Positions 1-8,738 are shown, counted from the first letter of the stretch. The stretch is DNA of 11,783 nt from an uncultured Erysipelotrichaceae bacterium (GCA_905201565.1 CAJKOS010000045.1:1-11783), one strand, 5' to 3'. Notes: generated by a model not told the origin, from the sequence alone. Numbers and translations are program-made.

Positions 1-2
1 AC

Positions 3-1569
<1,567 letters not shown>

Positions 1570-1578
1570 GGTTAGAAA

Positions 1579-2670
1579 ATGAAACAATTAGGTATCTCCG
1601 TATATCCGGAACATACAACCAATGAAAAGACATATGAATACATCCGCAAGGCTGGAAAGCTTGGCTTCAAGCGCGTATTCACATGTTTCCTGAGTGTGAC
1701 AGAAGACAAGGATGCAGTTGTGAAAAACTTCAGCGAACTTTGTTCTGTCTGCCATGAAGCAGGAATGATCATCAGTGCTGATACAAACCCTGAGGTATTT
1801 GAACGCCTTGGTGCTACACCATATGATCTCAGCGTATTCAAGGAAATCGGTCTTGATATCATCAGACTGGATGGTCACTTTGGTGAGATGGAAGACATTG
1901 CCATCACCCATAATCCATATGGCATCAAGATTGAATACAATGCCTCTGGTACAATCGATATTCCAAATCTTGTCAAATGCGGAGCCGAAGAAGAGAACAT
2001 GTGCATGTGCTCCAACTTCTTTCCGCAGCGCCATACCGGTATGGGACTCGACAGATATATCGAATTGACATCTGCTTATAAGAAGACGGGTCTTCGCATT
2101 GCCAGCTTTGTCTCCAGCAATGCAAAGAATACATTTGGTCCTTGGCCAGTCTTTGATGGCCTTCCAACCATAGAAATGCACAGAGACCTTCCGATTGATC
2201 TGCAGGCAAGACATCTCAATGCAATGAATCTCTGCCAGGATATTATGATCGGCAACTGTTTTGCGGATGATGAAGAACTTGAAGCTCTTGCAAAAACAGA
2301 TCTTTCCAAGATCAATGTCAAAGTGGAATTTGAAAATGATATTACGGATCTTGAGAAGGAAATTGTCCTCTGGGATAAGCATTCTTCCCGTGATGACTGT
2401 AATGATCTCATCGTGAGAAGTTCTTCTCCGCGTGTTGTTTTCAAAGGAAAGCCGATTCCGGTCAGAGCACGTCAGGACAAGATGGCTCATCGTGGTGATG
2501 TCGTTATCGTCAACGATAATCTTGAACATTATCGTGGTGAGGTCTGGATTGTCCTCAAAGATATGGAACTCTCTGATCAGTACAACCTCATCGGTAGGAT
2601 CCCGGCTGAAGAACAGATTCTTCTTGATTGGATCAAGCCGCGGTTCCTGTTTGGCTTCATTGAGAAGTAA
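1579..2670 (+). CDS. GH170 / DUF871 family protein, MupG-like 6-phospho-glycosidase
   Basis: The 363-residue product begins KQLGISVYPEHT, the typical start of the DUF871 family. Family members have an N-terminal TIM barrel (here about residues 1-235) and a smaller cyclophilin-like beta domain (about 240-363, including the PVRARQDKMAHRGDVV stretch). The characterised member, S. aureus MupG, is a cytoplasmic 6-phospho-N-acetylmuramidase that splits MurNAc-6-P-GlcNAc taken up by the PTS, and it founded GH170. Conserved-looking barrel pieces are RLDGHFGEM, YNASGT, NFFPQRHTG and the FGPWPVFDGLPT segment. I cannot assign catalytic residues with certainty. The GAGG of the GH1 stop region (1568-1571) serves as ribosome binding site for ATG 1579. 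Being fused in one operon to a phospho-beta-glucosidase suggests either a peptidoglycan-disaccharide or a phospho-beta-glucoside substrate. Family assignment is firm; substrate is inference. Confidence 0.88.
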   Translation: MKQLGISVYPEHTTNEKTYEYIRKAGKLGFKRVFTCFLSVTEDKDAVVKNFSELCSVCHEAGMIISADTNPEVFERLGATPYDLSVFKEIGLDIIRLDGHFGEMEDIAITHNPYGIKIEYNASGTIDIPNLVKCGAEEENMCMCSNFFPQRHTGMGLDRYIELTSAYKKTGLRIASFVSSNAKNTFGPWPVFDGLPTIEMHRDLPIDLQARHLNAMNLCQDIMIGNCFADDEELEALAKTDLSKINVKVEFENDITDLEKEIVLWDKHSSRDDCNDLIVRSSSPRVVFKGKPIPVRARQDKMAHRGDVVIVNDNLEHYRGEVWIVLKDMELSDQYNLIGRIPAEEQILLDWIKPRFLFGFIEK

Positions 2671-2671
2671 G

Positions 2672-2702
2672 AGACATCTGCGGGTTTCATACCCGCAGGT
2701 CT
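2672..2702 (+). terminator. strong hairpin after the GH170 gene, weak or no U-tract
   Basis: CTGCGGGT (2678-2685) and ACCCGCAG (2691-2698) form a perfect 8-bp stem around TTCAT. AGAC (2672-2675) and GTCT (2699-2702) extend it by four pairs across a 2-nt bulge. It starts just after the GH170 stop, the usual place for an intrinsic terminator, but only TCTTG follows instead of a T-run. It may be a leaky terminator, an mRNA 3'-end stabiliser, or an element that tunes translation of the lipoprotein gene 20 nt downstream. Confidence 0.45.
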
Positions 2703-2721
2703 TGTGAAAGGGAGATATATG

Positions 2722-3405
2722 ATGAAAAAGACTATATTAGCTATTGCTTGTGCTCTTGCACTTGCAGGATGTGGTGGAATGAGTGAAGAACAGAGGCTTT
2801 CCACTTATGTACAGGGATATCTTGATCTGACATACAAAGATCAGATCAATGATGATTTTCTGGAGATTGCCGGCATCAGCGAGGAAGAAGCTGAGCAGCA
2901 GTATCAGGATGGGCTTGATGTAGAAGTGCAGTTTTTCATTGATGGCATTGCGACTATCGAATATCCAACGGAAGAAATTGAGACAGCGATCCGTGATATG
3001 TATGAGGAAATCTACAGCCATAGTTCCTATACGGTAGGTGCCGCATCAGAGCTTGACAGCGGCAACTATGCGGTAGAGGTCAAAGTACAACCGATTGACA
3101 TCATGACAAACTTCACCCCGGAAGACTTCCAGAATGTGTTTACACAGGTGCTTGCTGAAAGAGGGGTAACGGATAACTTTGCCCTGTATTCCATGAGTGA
3201 AGAAGAATATGCATCAGCAGATCAGGAATATGCAAACCGGCTTGTGGCGATGATTGAAGAAAAGATTCCTTCCATCGGTTACACAGAGGAGAAATCTCTT
3301 GCTGTGCAGATCATGGATGGGGGAGATATGTGGGAACCAAACCAGGATGATTTCTCACAACTCGATACATGGATGATCGATTACAGCACATTTGGCTATG
3401 AATAG
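2722..3405 (+). CDS. uncharacterised secreted lipoprotein
   Basis: I do not recognise this 227-residue protein. It has a clear type II (lipoprotein) signal peptide: KK at residues 2-3, a hydrophobic stretch at 4-16, and the lipobox LAGC with the lipidated cysteine at position 17. It should therefore be anchored to the outer face of the membrane. The mature part is acidic and rich in Glu, Asp, Tyr and Gln, with no transmembrane segment and no further cysteine. A central stretch (NYAVEVKVQPIDIM, after an SYTVG strand) looks like a beta-sheet domain, similar in style to small lipoproteins of unknown function in Firmicutes. I chose ATG 2722, about 8 nt after the AAAGGGAG ribosome binding site at 2707-2714; ATG 2719 is too close, and a GTG at 2704 would place the binding site inside the gene. 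No own promoter is evident. It may be read from the glycosidase operon through the 2672-2702 hairpin. Confidence 0.8.
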   Translation: MKKTILAIACALALAGCGGMSEEQRLSTYVQGYLDLTYKDQINDDFLEIAGISEEEAEQQYQDGLDVEVQFFIDGIATIEYPTEEIETAIRDMYEEIYSHSSYTVGAASELDSGNYAVEVKVQPIDIMTNFTPEDFQNVFTQVLAERGVTDNFALYSMSEEEYASADQEYANRLVAMIEEKIPSIGYTEEKSLAVQIMDGGDMWEPNQDDFSQLDTWMIDYSTFGYE

Positions 3406-3426
3406 GCGATGTTTTGTGGATTATCA

Positions 3427-3455
3427 TTGACATGCATATGCGGTGATGGTAATAT
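3427..3455 (+). promoter_or_regulatory. rpsD promoter, vegetative sigma type
   Basis: TTGACA at 3427-3432 is a perfect -35 box. TAATAT at 3450-3455 is a one-mismatch -10 box, and the spacer is 17 bp. This predicts transcription start near 3462 and a leader of roughly 165 nt before rpsD. It is the best promoter in the window. Confidence 0.85.
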
Positions 3456-3461
3456 TATCGG

Positions 3462-3612
3462 GCGTTAAATGATAGCAGCATGCAGAGTCATGTCCAAGGC
3501 GTTATGAACATCGTATCGATGCGTCGCAAGTAACCGGCTGCGGAAGGTGAAAGGGCTTATGATAACACCCGGCATAGATGATCTGCACCTGTTGTTGTTT
3601 CTCGGCCAGTAT
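3462..3612 (+). promoter_or_regulatory. rpsD 5' leader, candidate S4 autoregulatory RNA
   Basis: The region between the promoter and the rpsD ribosome binding site is long and non-coding, with several possible helices. GCAGC (3475-3479) can close a domain with GCTGC (3537-3541). CATCG/CGATG (3509-3513/3517-3521) makes a hairpin with loop TAT. GGG/CCC plus TTA/TAA pairs form another within 3553-3570, which competes with GGTG (3546-3549) pairing CACC (3566-3569). In Bacillus subtilis and other Firmicutes, S4 binds the leader of its own mRNA and represses rpsD; this placement fits that role. I could not match it to a covariance model by eye, so the identity is inferred from position and fold potential. 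Confidence 0.6.
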
Positions 3613-3628
3613 AAGGAGGAAACAAAAC

Positions 3629-4231
3629 ATGGCACGTTACACAGGTCCGGTTTGGAAGAAGTCCAGACGTCTCAGCTTCTCCATTCTTGAAACCGGCGAA
3701 GAACTCAAAAAGAGAACATATGCGCCAGGCCAGCATGGTCCTACAAAGCGCATCAAGCTCAGCAACTATGGTCTGCAGCTTCGTGAAAAGCAGAGAATCC
3801 GTAACATGTACGGTCTCAACGAACGTCAGTTCGCCAACCTTTTCCAGAAGGCTTCCCGTATGGGCGGCATGGCAGGTCCTAACTTCCTGATTCTTCTTGA
3901 AAGAAGACTCGACAATGTTGTCTACCGCATGGGCTTTGCAAGAACTCGTAAAGCAGCAAGACAGCTCGTCAACCATGGTCACATCGAAGTTAACGGAAAG
4001 AAGCTCGACATTCCTTCCGCAATGGTAAACCCTGGTGATGTGATTTCCGTTCGTGAAAATGCAAGAAACATGAAGGCTATTGCTGAAGCACTTGAAAGCA
4101 ATATCGCTAATCCTGCATTCGTCGAAGTTGATAAGGAAAACAAGAAGGGAACATTTGTCCGCCTTCCTGAAAGATCCGAACTCAACCAGGAAATCAACGA
4201 AGCTCTCGTTGTCGAATTCTACAACAGATAA
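3629..4231 (+). CDS. rpsD: 30S ribosomal protein S4
   Basis: The 200-residue product matches the full length of Firmicutes S4. S4 binds the 5' domain of 16S rRNA, nucleates small-subunit assembly, and helps control decoding fidelity at the mRNA entry channel. It starts [14 protein letters not shown], and the S4 RNA-binding domain lies at about 90-150 ([20 protein letters not shown] then [12 protein letters not shown]). There is no cysteine at all, so this is the zinc-free form rather than the four-cysteine form. ATG 3629 sits 8 nt after AAGGAGGA (3613-3620); an earlier in-frame ATG at 3578 would bury that site and add a non-homologous tail. The gene is monocistronic in appearance, with its own promoter, leader and terminator. 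Confidence 0.98.
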   Translation: MARYTGPVWKKSRRLSFSILETGEELKKRTYAPGQHGPTKRIKLSNYGLQLREKQRIRNMYGLNERQFANLFQKASRMGGMAGPNFLILLERRLDNVVYRMGFARTRKAARQLVNHGHIEVNGKKLDIPSAMVNPGDVISVRENARNMKAIAEALESNIANPAFVEVDKENKKGTFVRLPERSELNQEINEALVVEFYNR

Positions 4232-4242
4232 GGATGAGCATC

Positions 4243-4271
4243 CCGCACTTCGGTGCGGTTTTCTTTTTTCT
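4243..4271 (+). terminator. intrinsic terminator of rpsD
   Basis: CCGCAC (4243-4248), loop TTCG, and GTGCGG (4253-4258) form a perfect 6-bp stem with a stable UUCG tetraloop. A T-rich tract (TTTTCTTTTTTCT) starts immediately after it. This ends the rpsD transcript and separates it from ezrA. Confidence 0.92.
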
Positions 4272-4285
4272 CTGCCACACGATTA

Positions 4286-4317
4286 TGTGAAAAATCAATC
4301 ATGTTTTATGTTAAGAT
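4286..4317 (+). promoter_or_regulatory. weak candidate promoter for ezrA
   Basis: The ezrA gene needs a promoter here because a strong terminator lies just upstream. TAAGAT at 4312-4317 is a reasonable -10 box. The best -35 candidates (TGTGAA at 4286-4291 or overlapping AT-rich sequence) match poorly and the spacing is long (20 bp). The region is AT-rich, which supports a promoter, but the exact boxes are uncertain. Confidence 0.3.
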
Positions 4318-4341
4318 AGTTAAGTGATGGGAGGAATAACA

Positions 4342-6069
4342 ATGGATCAGATTCTGAACATTATTTCTAATGTGTGGGTAATATTGGCGATGATTGTTCT
4401 GGTCATCGTATTGATATGCTGGCTGTTATTTGTCAGGATCAAGGCGAGGGGGTTTCGCAAGGAGCTTTCCGAATTCGAGGAACGCTACAATGAAGTGAAA
4501 AACATTCCTTTGCAGTTCAAGATGAACAAAGCAACAACCATTGGCAAAGTAGATGGTGAGACAACAAAGAAAGTCCGCGATGCAAGGGAAGTATTCGATA
4601 AGTGTGAAGCGAACATCTCTTCAATTGCTTCAATGCTTGCGGATGCGGAAGACTGCATCAATGCAGGCAAGCTGCGCAAGGCAGATGCGATCATGGATCA
4701 ATTGGATGATCTGATCAATGAGGCAAAGTCTAGTGCGGTAACACTCAATGATATGCTTGACCTCATCCTTGCCAAGGAGACAAGCCAGCGCAAGACAGCA
4801 ACTTCCTATAAAAACACCTTCCGCGCTTTGAAGAGTGAAGCGGAGGTACATGCCCAGGATCTTGCCTATTGCTGGGATTATCTTGAAGAGAAGATCAGTT
4901 CTACCGAACAGATGTTCTCCACATTTGAAGAATGGATGTTTTCATCCGACTATGACAAGGCAAACAAGGAACTTGAGAATATCAAGGCTTCCCTTGTGGA
5001 AATTGATGCCATTGTCGAAAAGATGCCACCACTCTTGCAGGATGCCCGCGGTGTGATTCCTAGCCTTGCGGAGAACCTGCACAAGGATTATACCCGTGTG
5101 CGCAATGCCGGTGTTTATCTTGGACACCTGGAAATTGAGAAGAACCTTTCAGCACTCACGGTTTCTCTCAAAGATGATCTCAAGAAGCTCAAGGCCGGCA
5201 AGATGGATGGCATCCGCAAACATCTTGATGCTTACAAGGAAAGAATCAACCAGCTCGATGAATCTGTTCTTTCGGAAGGGGAGTCCGGTCAGTCTTTGAT
5301 GAGCCTTGCCGAAGAAACAGAGAAGAGCTTTGTCTCTGTTGAACAAAACCTTGCCTATGTCAAAGAACACTATGCTTCTACTTCGGTAAGATTTGGTCTT
5401 GAAGGCATGGACGCAGATATTGCCCGCCGTGAAGAAGAGCTCAGACGGCTGCAGGCAGAAAAGCCAAGGGTTATGGAAAATGTCAATAACCATACCAGTC
5501 CGGCTAGTACTGTGCTTGTATCCCTGAAGGAGCTACGCGATGAAATCGGCTCCATTGAGACTTCTTTGCAGAACATGAAGCAGAAGATTGAAATTGCAAG
5601 CGGTGATGAGGATCGTGCCAAGAAACAGGTTGTCAAATTGCAGATTATCATGAACCAGATCAGGGTGAAGATCAGAAGATACAAGCTTCCAAACATCTCT
5701 GCCCAGTATGAAAGTGATATGACAAAGGCAGATGGCTATATCGATACCCTTGCCAGGGAAATGAAGCAGATTCCTCTCAACATCCAGGTTGTCAATACGA
5801 CATTGCAGGAGGCTCTTGATTTCATTTACCGCCTCTACAACGATGTAAACAATGTGGTGGGTACGGTTGTCATGGTGGAAAATACCATTGTGTTTGGAAA
5901 CCGTTACCGTTCGACCTATGCGGATATCGATTCTGAACTGACACGTGCAGAACTTGCTTTCCGCAATGGTGAGTATACACAGGCACTGACGATGGCAATT
6001 GCGACCATTGAGAAGATTCACCCGGGCAACTATGAAAATATGATCAGGGAGAATGCGAAAGGTGCGTAG
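4342..6069 (+). CDS. ezrA: septation ring formation regulator EzrA
   Basis: The 575-residue protein has the EzrA layout: one N-terminal membrane helix (about residues 9-32) followed by a long cytoplasmic coiled-coil, spectrin-like region to the end. EzrA binds FtsZ and limits Z-ring assembly away from mid-cell, while also taking part in the divisome with FtsA and penicillin-binding proteins. The C-terminal part carries the recognisable FGNRYRSTYADIDSEL segment followed by FRNGEYTQAL and AIEKIHPG, matching the conserved end of the family. ATG 4342 follows GGGAGGA (4329-4335) by 6 nt; an in-frame GTG at 4324 would swallow that site. Its neighbours, rpsD before and the desulfurase-thiI pair after, match the arrangement around ezrA in Bacillus. 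The end overlaps the desulfurase start, implying translational coupling. Confidence 0.95.
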   Translation: MDQILNIISNVWVILAMIVLVIVLICWLLFVRIKARGFRKELSEFEERYNEVKNIPLQFKMNKATTIGKVDGETTKKVRDAREVFDKCEANISSIASMLADAEDCINAGKLRKADAIMDQLDDLINEAKSSAVTLNDMLDLILAKETSQRKTATSYKNTFRALKSEAEVHAQDLAYCWDYLEEKISSTEQMFSTFEEWMFSSDYDKANKELENIKASLVEIDAIVEKMPPLLQDARGVIPSLAENLHKDYTRVRNAGVYLGHLEIEKNLSALTVSLKDDLKKLKAGKMDGIRKHLDAYKERINQLDESVLSEGESGQSLMSLAEETEKSFVSVEQNLAYVKEHYASTSVRFGLEGMDADIARREEELRRLQAEKPRVMENVNNHTSPASTVLVSLKELRDEIGSIETSLQNMKQKIEIASGDEDRAKKQVVKLQIIMNQIRVKIRRYKLPNISAQYESDMTKADGYIDTLAREMKQIPLNIQVVNTTLQEALDFIYRLYNDVNNVVGTVVMVENTIVFGNRYRSTYADIDSELTRAELAFRNGEYTQALTMAIATIEKIHPGNYENMIRENAKGA

Positions 6070-7195
6070 GATTTATTTCGATAATGCCAGCACCATGGCG
6101 ATTCACCCGGAAGTGCTGAAGACGTATGAGTCTTTGCTTGAGAAGTATTATGCCAACAGTGAATCGCTGTATGATGAAGGTGTGGAAGTCAGCCGCATGC
6201 TCGAAAAAGCCCGGAGTGCAATTGCCGGGCTTTTGGGTGTAAAAGCAGATGAGGTGATTTTCACCTCTGGTTCCAGTGAATCAAACAGTGCAGCCATCAA
6301 AGGTGTCACATTTGCATGTGCTGGAAGAAACCATATTGTCACAAGCAATGTGGAACATTCCTCCATCATGAATGCCACAAGACAGATGGAAGAAATCTTC
6401 CATAAACAGGTCACGTATGTACCCATCCATCCAGATGGCCGGGTGCATGTTCAAGATGTCATATCTGCTTTGCGGGAAGATACAGCCATTGTCTCCATCA
6501 TGTATGTAAATAACGAGACCGGGGCGATCAATCCGATTGCAGAAATTGCGGACTATGTCAAAAAGCATACCCATGCCTATATGCATGTGGACATGACCCA
6601 GGCAGTTGGCAAGGTGGATATCGATATGCACAATATCGATCTTGCCTCCATCAGTGCCCATAAGCTTGAAGGACTCAAGGGTAGTGGCATTCTTGTGAAA
6701 AAGACACATGTACCATTTGTACCACTGATCAATGGTGGTGAACAGGAGTTTGGCTTGCGTGGAGGTACGGCAAATGCGCTGAGCGACCTTGTCTTTGCCA
6801 AGACCCTGCGTCTTGCATTGGATAACGGAAAGAAATACCATGCGTATATCAGCGGCATGAAGAAACAGTTGCTGGAGGGTCTATGCAGTATTGATGGCAT
6901 CGAGATTAACAGTCCGGATGATGGGATTGTATCGACGGTCAACTTCTCGTATGAACCTATTCCAAGTGAAGTGATGCAGAATGCATTAAACCGGTATGGA
7001 TTCATGGTTTCTGCCCGCAGTACATGTGATTCGCATTCCGACAATCCAAGTTATGTTCTCAAAGCGATGGGGTTCAGTGAAAGGCGGGCATCGAGCTGTA
7101 TCCGCGTTTCCTTGTCCTATCATAATACAAGTGAGGAAATTGACCTCTTTATCAAAGCATTAAAGGAGATCACACAACAATATGGTGAAATATGA
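6062..7195 (+). CDS. nifZ: cysteine desulfurase, NifS/IscS family (NifZ type)
   Basis: This PLP enzyme takes sulfur from cysteine to form an enzyme-bound persulfide. Standing directly before thiI and after ezrA, as in Bacillus, it most likely serves ThiI in tRNA 4-thiouridine synthesis rather than general Fe-S assembly. With the GTG start it has 377 residues. Visible motifs are IYFDNAST at the start, TSGSSESNS, the cofactor-stacking histidine in VEHSS, QAVGK, the PLP lysine K201 in SAHKLEGLKGSG, and the catalytic C322 in ARSTCDSH. The PLP motif has Leu where most relatives have Pro (HKLEGLKG versus HKxxGPKG). I prefer GTG 6062, which gives the usual MxxIYFDNA start and lies 10 nt after AGGGAG; the ATG at 6053 is almost on top of that site. 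It overlaps ezrA by 8 nt (17 nt with the ATG) and thiI by 14 nt. Confidence 0.93.
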   Translation: MRRIYFDNASTMAIHPEVLKTYESLLEKYYANSESLYDEGVEVSRMLEKARSAIAGLLGVKADEVIFTSGSSESNSAAIKGVTFACAGRNHIVTSNVEHSSIMNATRQMEEIFHKQVTYVPIHPDGRVHVQDVISALREDTAIVSIMYVNNETGAINPIAEIADYVKKHTHAYMHVDMTQAVGKVDIDMHNIDLASISAHKLEGLKGSGILVKKTHVPFVPLINGGEQEFGLRGGTANALSDLVFAKTLRLALDNGKKYHAYISGMKKQLLEGLCSIDGIEINSPDDGIVSTVNFSYEPIPSEVMQNALNRYGFMVSARSTCDSHSDNPSYVLKAMGFSERRASSCIRVSLSYHNTSEEIDLFIKALKEITQQYGEI

Positions 7196-8369
7196 TACCG
7201 TGCTCATCCGCTATGGAGAATTGAGCACAAAAGGAAAGAACCGCAAGGACTTTATCAAAAGGCTGGAGCGCAATATCCGATACATGTTCAACGATTTCAA
7301 GGATCTTGAATACCGCCGTACACATGACAGGATTTACATCCATCTCCATGATGAAGACCCGGAAATTATCAAAGAGCGTCTGCAGAAGGTGTTTGGTATA
7401 TCTTCTTTCTCCTTTACCGAGAAGGTAGATCCTACCATTGAAGCCATCCAGGCGGCGTGTCTTGAAATAGCTAAGACTACTGACAAAAAGACATTCAAGA
7501 TGGTCGCAAAGCGCCATGACAAGACATTCCCGATGATTTCTGATGAAATCAACAGGGCAGTGGCTGGTGTGATATTGCGCAATACAGAACTGAAGGTAGA
7601 TGTGCATAACCCGGAACTCATGATCCGCATTGAAGTTCATCGCGATGGTGCCTATATTACCAGTGACAAGATCAAGGGTGCCGGTGGTTATCCGACAGGT
7701 ATCAATGGCAAGGCATTATTGATGTTGTCAGGTGGTATTGATTCACCGGTTGCGGCTTATGAGATCATGAAGCGCGGTATTGAGGTTGAAGCGGTACATT
7801 TTGCTTCTCCTCCATATACAAGTGAAGCAGCCAAAGGCAAAGTGCTGGAACTTGCAAAGCAGGTTTCAGTCTACCAGGGGCACATGAAGGTGCATATTCT
7901 CAACTTTACGGAACTGCAGTTAGCAATCTATAAGACAGCTGGTGATCCTTATGCGGTCACATTGATGCGCAGAATGATGTTCCGTCTTGCTGAAAGGGTC
8001 GCAAAGGATAACAAATGCCTGGTGCTTGCGACAGGTGAAAGCATTGGTCAGGTAGCCAGCCAGACCCTTGAATCGATGGTATGCATCAATGATGTTGTCC
8101 ATATGCCTGTCATTCGTCCGCTTGTCTGCTATGACAAGGTAGAGATTATTGATCTGGCACGGAAGATCGGTACATATGAGACTTCTATTCTTCCATATGA
8201 AGACTGCTGTACGATCTTTGATCCAAAAAATCCGGTCACAAAACCATCTGTTGAAAAGGCAGAACATTTTGAAAGTCAATTCCCATATGAGGAACTGCTG
8301 GACAAATGCCTTGCGACAGAAGAAACTGTCATTGCCAAAGAAGAAAAGGAACAGGAAGATTTCCTGTAA
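7182..8369 (+). CDS. thiI: tRNA 4-thiouridine synthase ThiI
   Basis: ThiI adenylates uridine 8 of tRNA and replaces its oxygen with sulfur from the desulfurase persulfide; in some bacteria it also feeds sulfur to thiazole synthesis. The 395-residue protein has an N-terminal ferredoxin-like domain and THUMP domain (to about residue 165), then the PP-loop motif SGGIDSP at 183-189 and the PYEDCCTIF motif with C342 and C343, the likely sulfur-relay cysteines. It ends without the rhodanese domain found in E. coli ThiI, which is the standard short Firmicutes form. The start ATG 7182 lies inside the end of the desulfurase gene, 13 nt after AAAGGAG (7162-7168), slightly long spacing but coupled. The acidic, lysine-rich tail is unremarkable. 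Confidence 0.97.
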   Translation: MVKYDTVLIRYGELSTKGKNRKDFIKRLERNIRYMFNDFKDLEYRRTHDRIYIHLHDEDPEIIKERLQKVFGISSFSFTEKVDPTIEAIQAACLEIAKTTDKKTFKMVAKRHDKTFPMISDEINRAVAGVILRNTELKVDVHNPELMIRIEVHRDGAYITSDKIKGAGGYPTGINGKALLMLSGGIDSPVAAYEIMKRGIEVEAVHFASPPYTSEAAKGKVLELAKQVSVYQGHMKVHILNFTELQLAIYKTAGDPYAVTLMRRMMFRLAERVAKDNKCLVLATGESIGQVASQTLESMVCINDVVHMPVIRPLVCYDKVEIIDLARKIGTYETSILPYEDCCTIFDPKNPVTKPSVEKAEHFESQFPYEELLDKCLATEETVIAKEEKEQEDFL

Positions 8370-8378
8370 GGAGGAGTT

Positions 8379-8609
8379 ATGGCAAAGAGTGCGCTTGCTG
8401 AACAGCTTTTATCCATTATTGAGGGAAGTCATGAAATGAGTACCAAGGAATTGATGGATGCCGTGAATCCGATTGTTGTGGAAGTGGAACTCGATGAGAC
8501 GATGAAGACTTCCCGCAAATTGAAGATCTTTGATCTCTTTACGCGCATGTACAATTGCAGTGAGAAGGAGAGAAGGAAGTACGGTAAAAAGATTTCCCGA
8601 TTGTTATAA
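8379..8609 (+). CDS. small uncharacterised protein, 76 residues
   Basis: I do not recognise this protein. It is probably real: it starts 9 nt after the thiI stop, a strong AAGGAGGAG Shine-Dalgarno (8368-8376) sits just before its ATG, and it ends cleanly before the rplU promoter. The sequence is charged and helical, with an acidic middle (VVEVELDET) and a basic end (ERRKYGKKISRLL). It has no signal peptide, no membrane segment and one cysteine. It should be co-translated with thiI, but nothing in the sequence shows a tRNA- or sulfur-related role. Confidence 0.75.
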   Translation: MAKSALAEQLLSIIEGSHEMSTKELMDAVNPIVVEVELDETMKTSRKLKIFDLFTRMYNCSEKERRKYGKKISRLL

Positions 8610-8616
8610 GAAAATA

Positions 8617-8644
8617 TTGACGGAAGTTTCTCTTATGGTAAAAT
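8617..8644 (+). promoter_or_regulatory. promoter of the rplU-prp-rpmA operon
   Basis: TTGACG (8617-8622) is a one-mismatch -35 box, and TAAAAT (8639-8644) is a good -10 box, separated by 16 bp. Transcription would start near 8651, exactly at the base of the first leader hairpin. Confidence 0.75.
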
Positions 8645-8650
8645 ACCACT

Positions 8651-8738
8651 GTTATCAGCCCTCTTGATGAGGTCTGTAACCGCTCAGAAAAGGGTTAAGA
8701 CAATTGTCCCCTTAATGGCGCGTCTTATGATAAGTGTC
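8651..8738 (+). promoter_or_regulatory. L21-type ribosomal leader upstream of rplU
   Basis: The non-coding stretch before rplU folds well. GTTA (8651-8654), CAG (8656-8658) and CCTC (8660-8663) pair with GAGG (8669-8672), CTG (8674-8676) and TAAC (8677-8680), an 11-pair stem with loop TTGAT. AAGGG plus GAC (8690-8694, 8699-8701) pair with GTC plus CCCTT (8706-8713) around loop AATT, with a 4-nt bulge. Firmicutes carry a conserved L21 leader RNA in this exact position, thought to let a ribosomal protein control the operon. The CCGCTCAG joining sequence between the helices (8680-8687) looks like that family, but this is by memory and fold, not a model score. Confidence 0.65.

Noticed and set aside
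1588..2529. 313-codon open frame on the minus strand opposite the GH170 gene
   Set aside because: Shadow of the real gene caused by codon bias; composition rich in Cys, His and Ile with no family resemblance.
3578..3628. Upstream ATG extension of rpsD
   Set aside because: It would add a cysteine-rich tail absent from S4 proteins and would include the obvious Shine-Dalgarno sequence in the coding region.
4324..4341. GTG and ATG starts upstream of the chosen ezrA start
   Set aside because: They encode the GGGAGGA ribosome binding site; ATG 4342 has ideal spacing.
6279..6841. 186-codon minus-strand frame opposite the desulfurase
   Set aside because: No start context or homology; the + strand gene carries all catalytic motifs.
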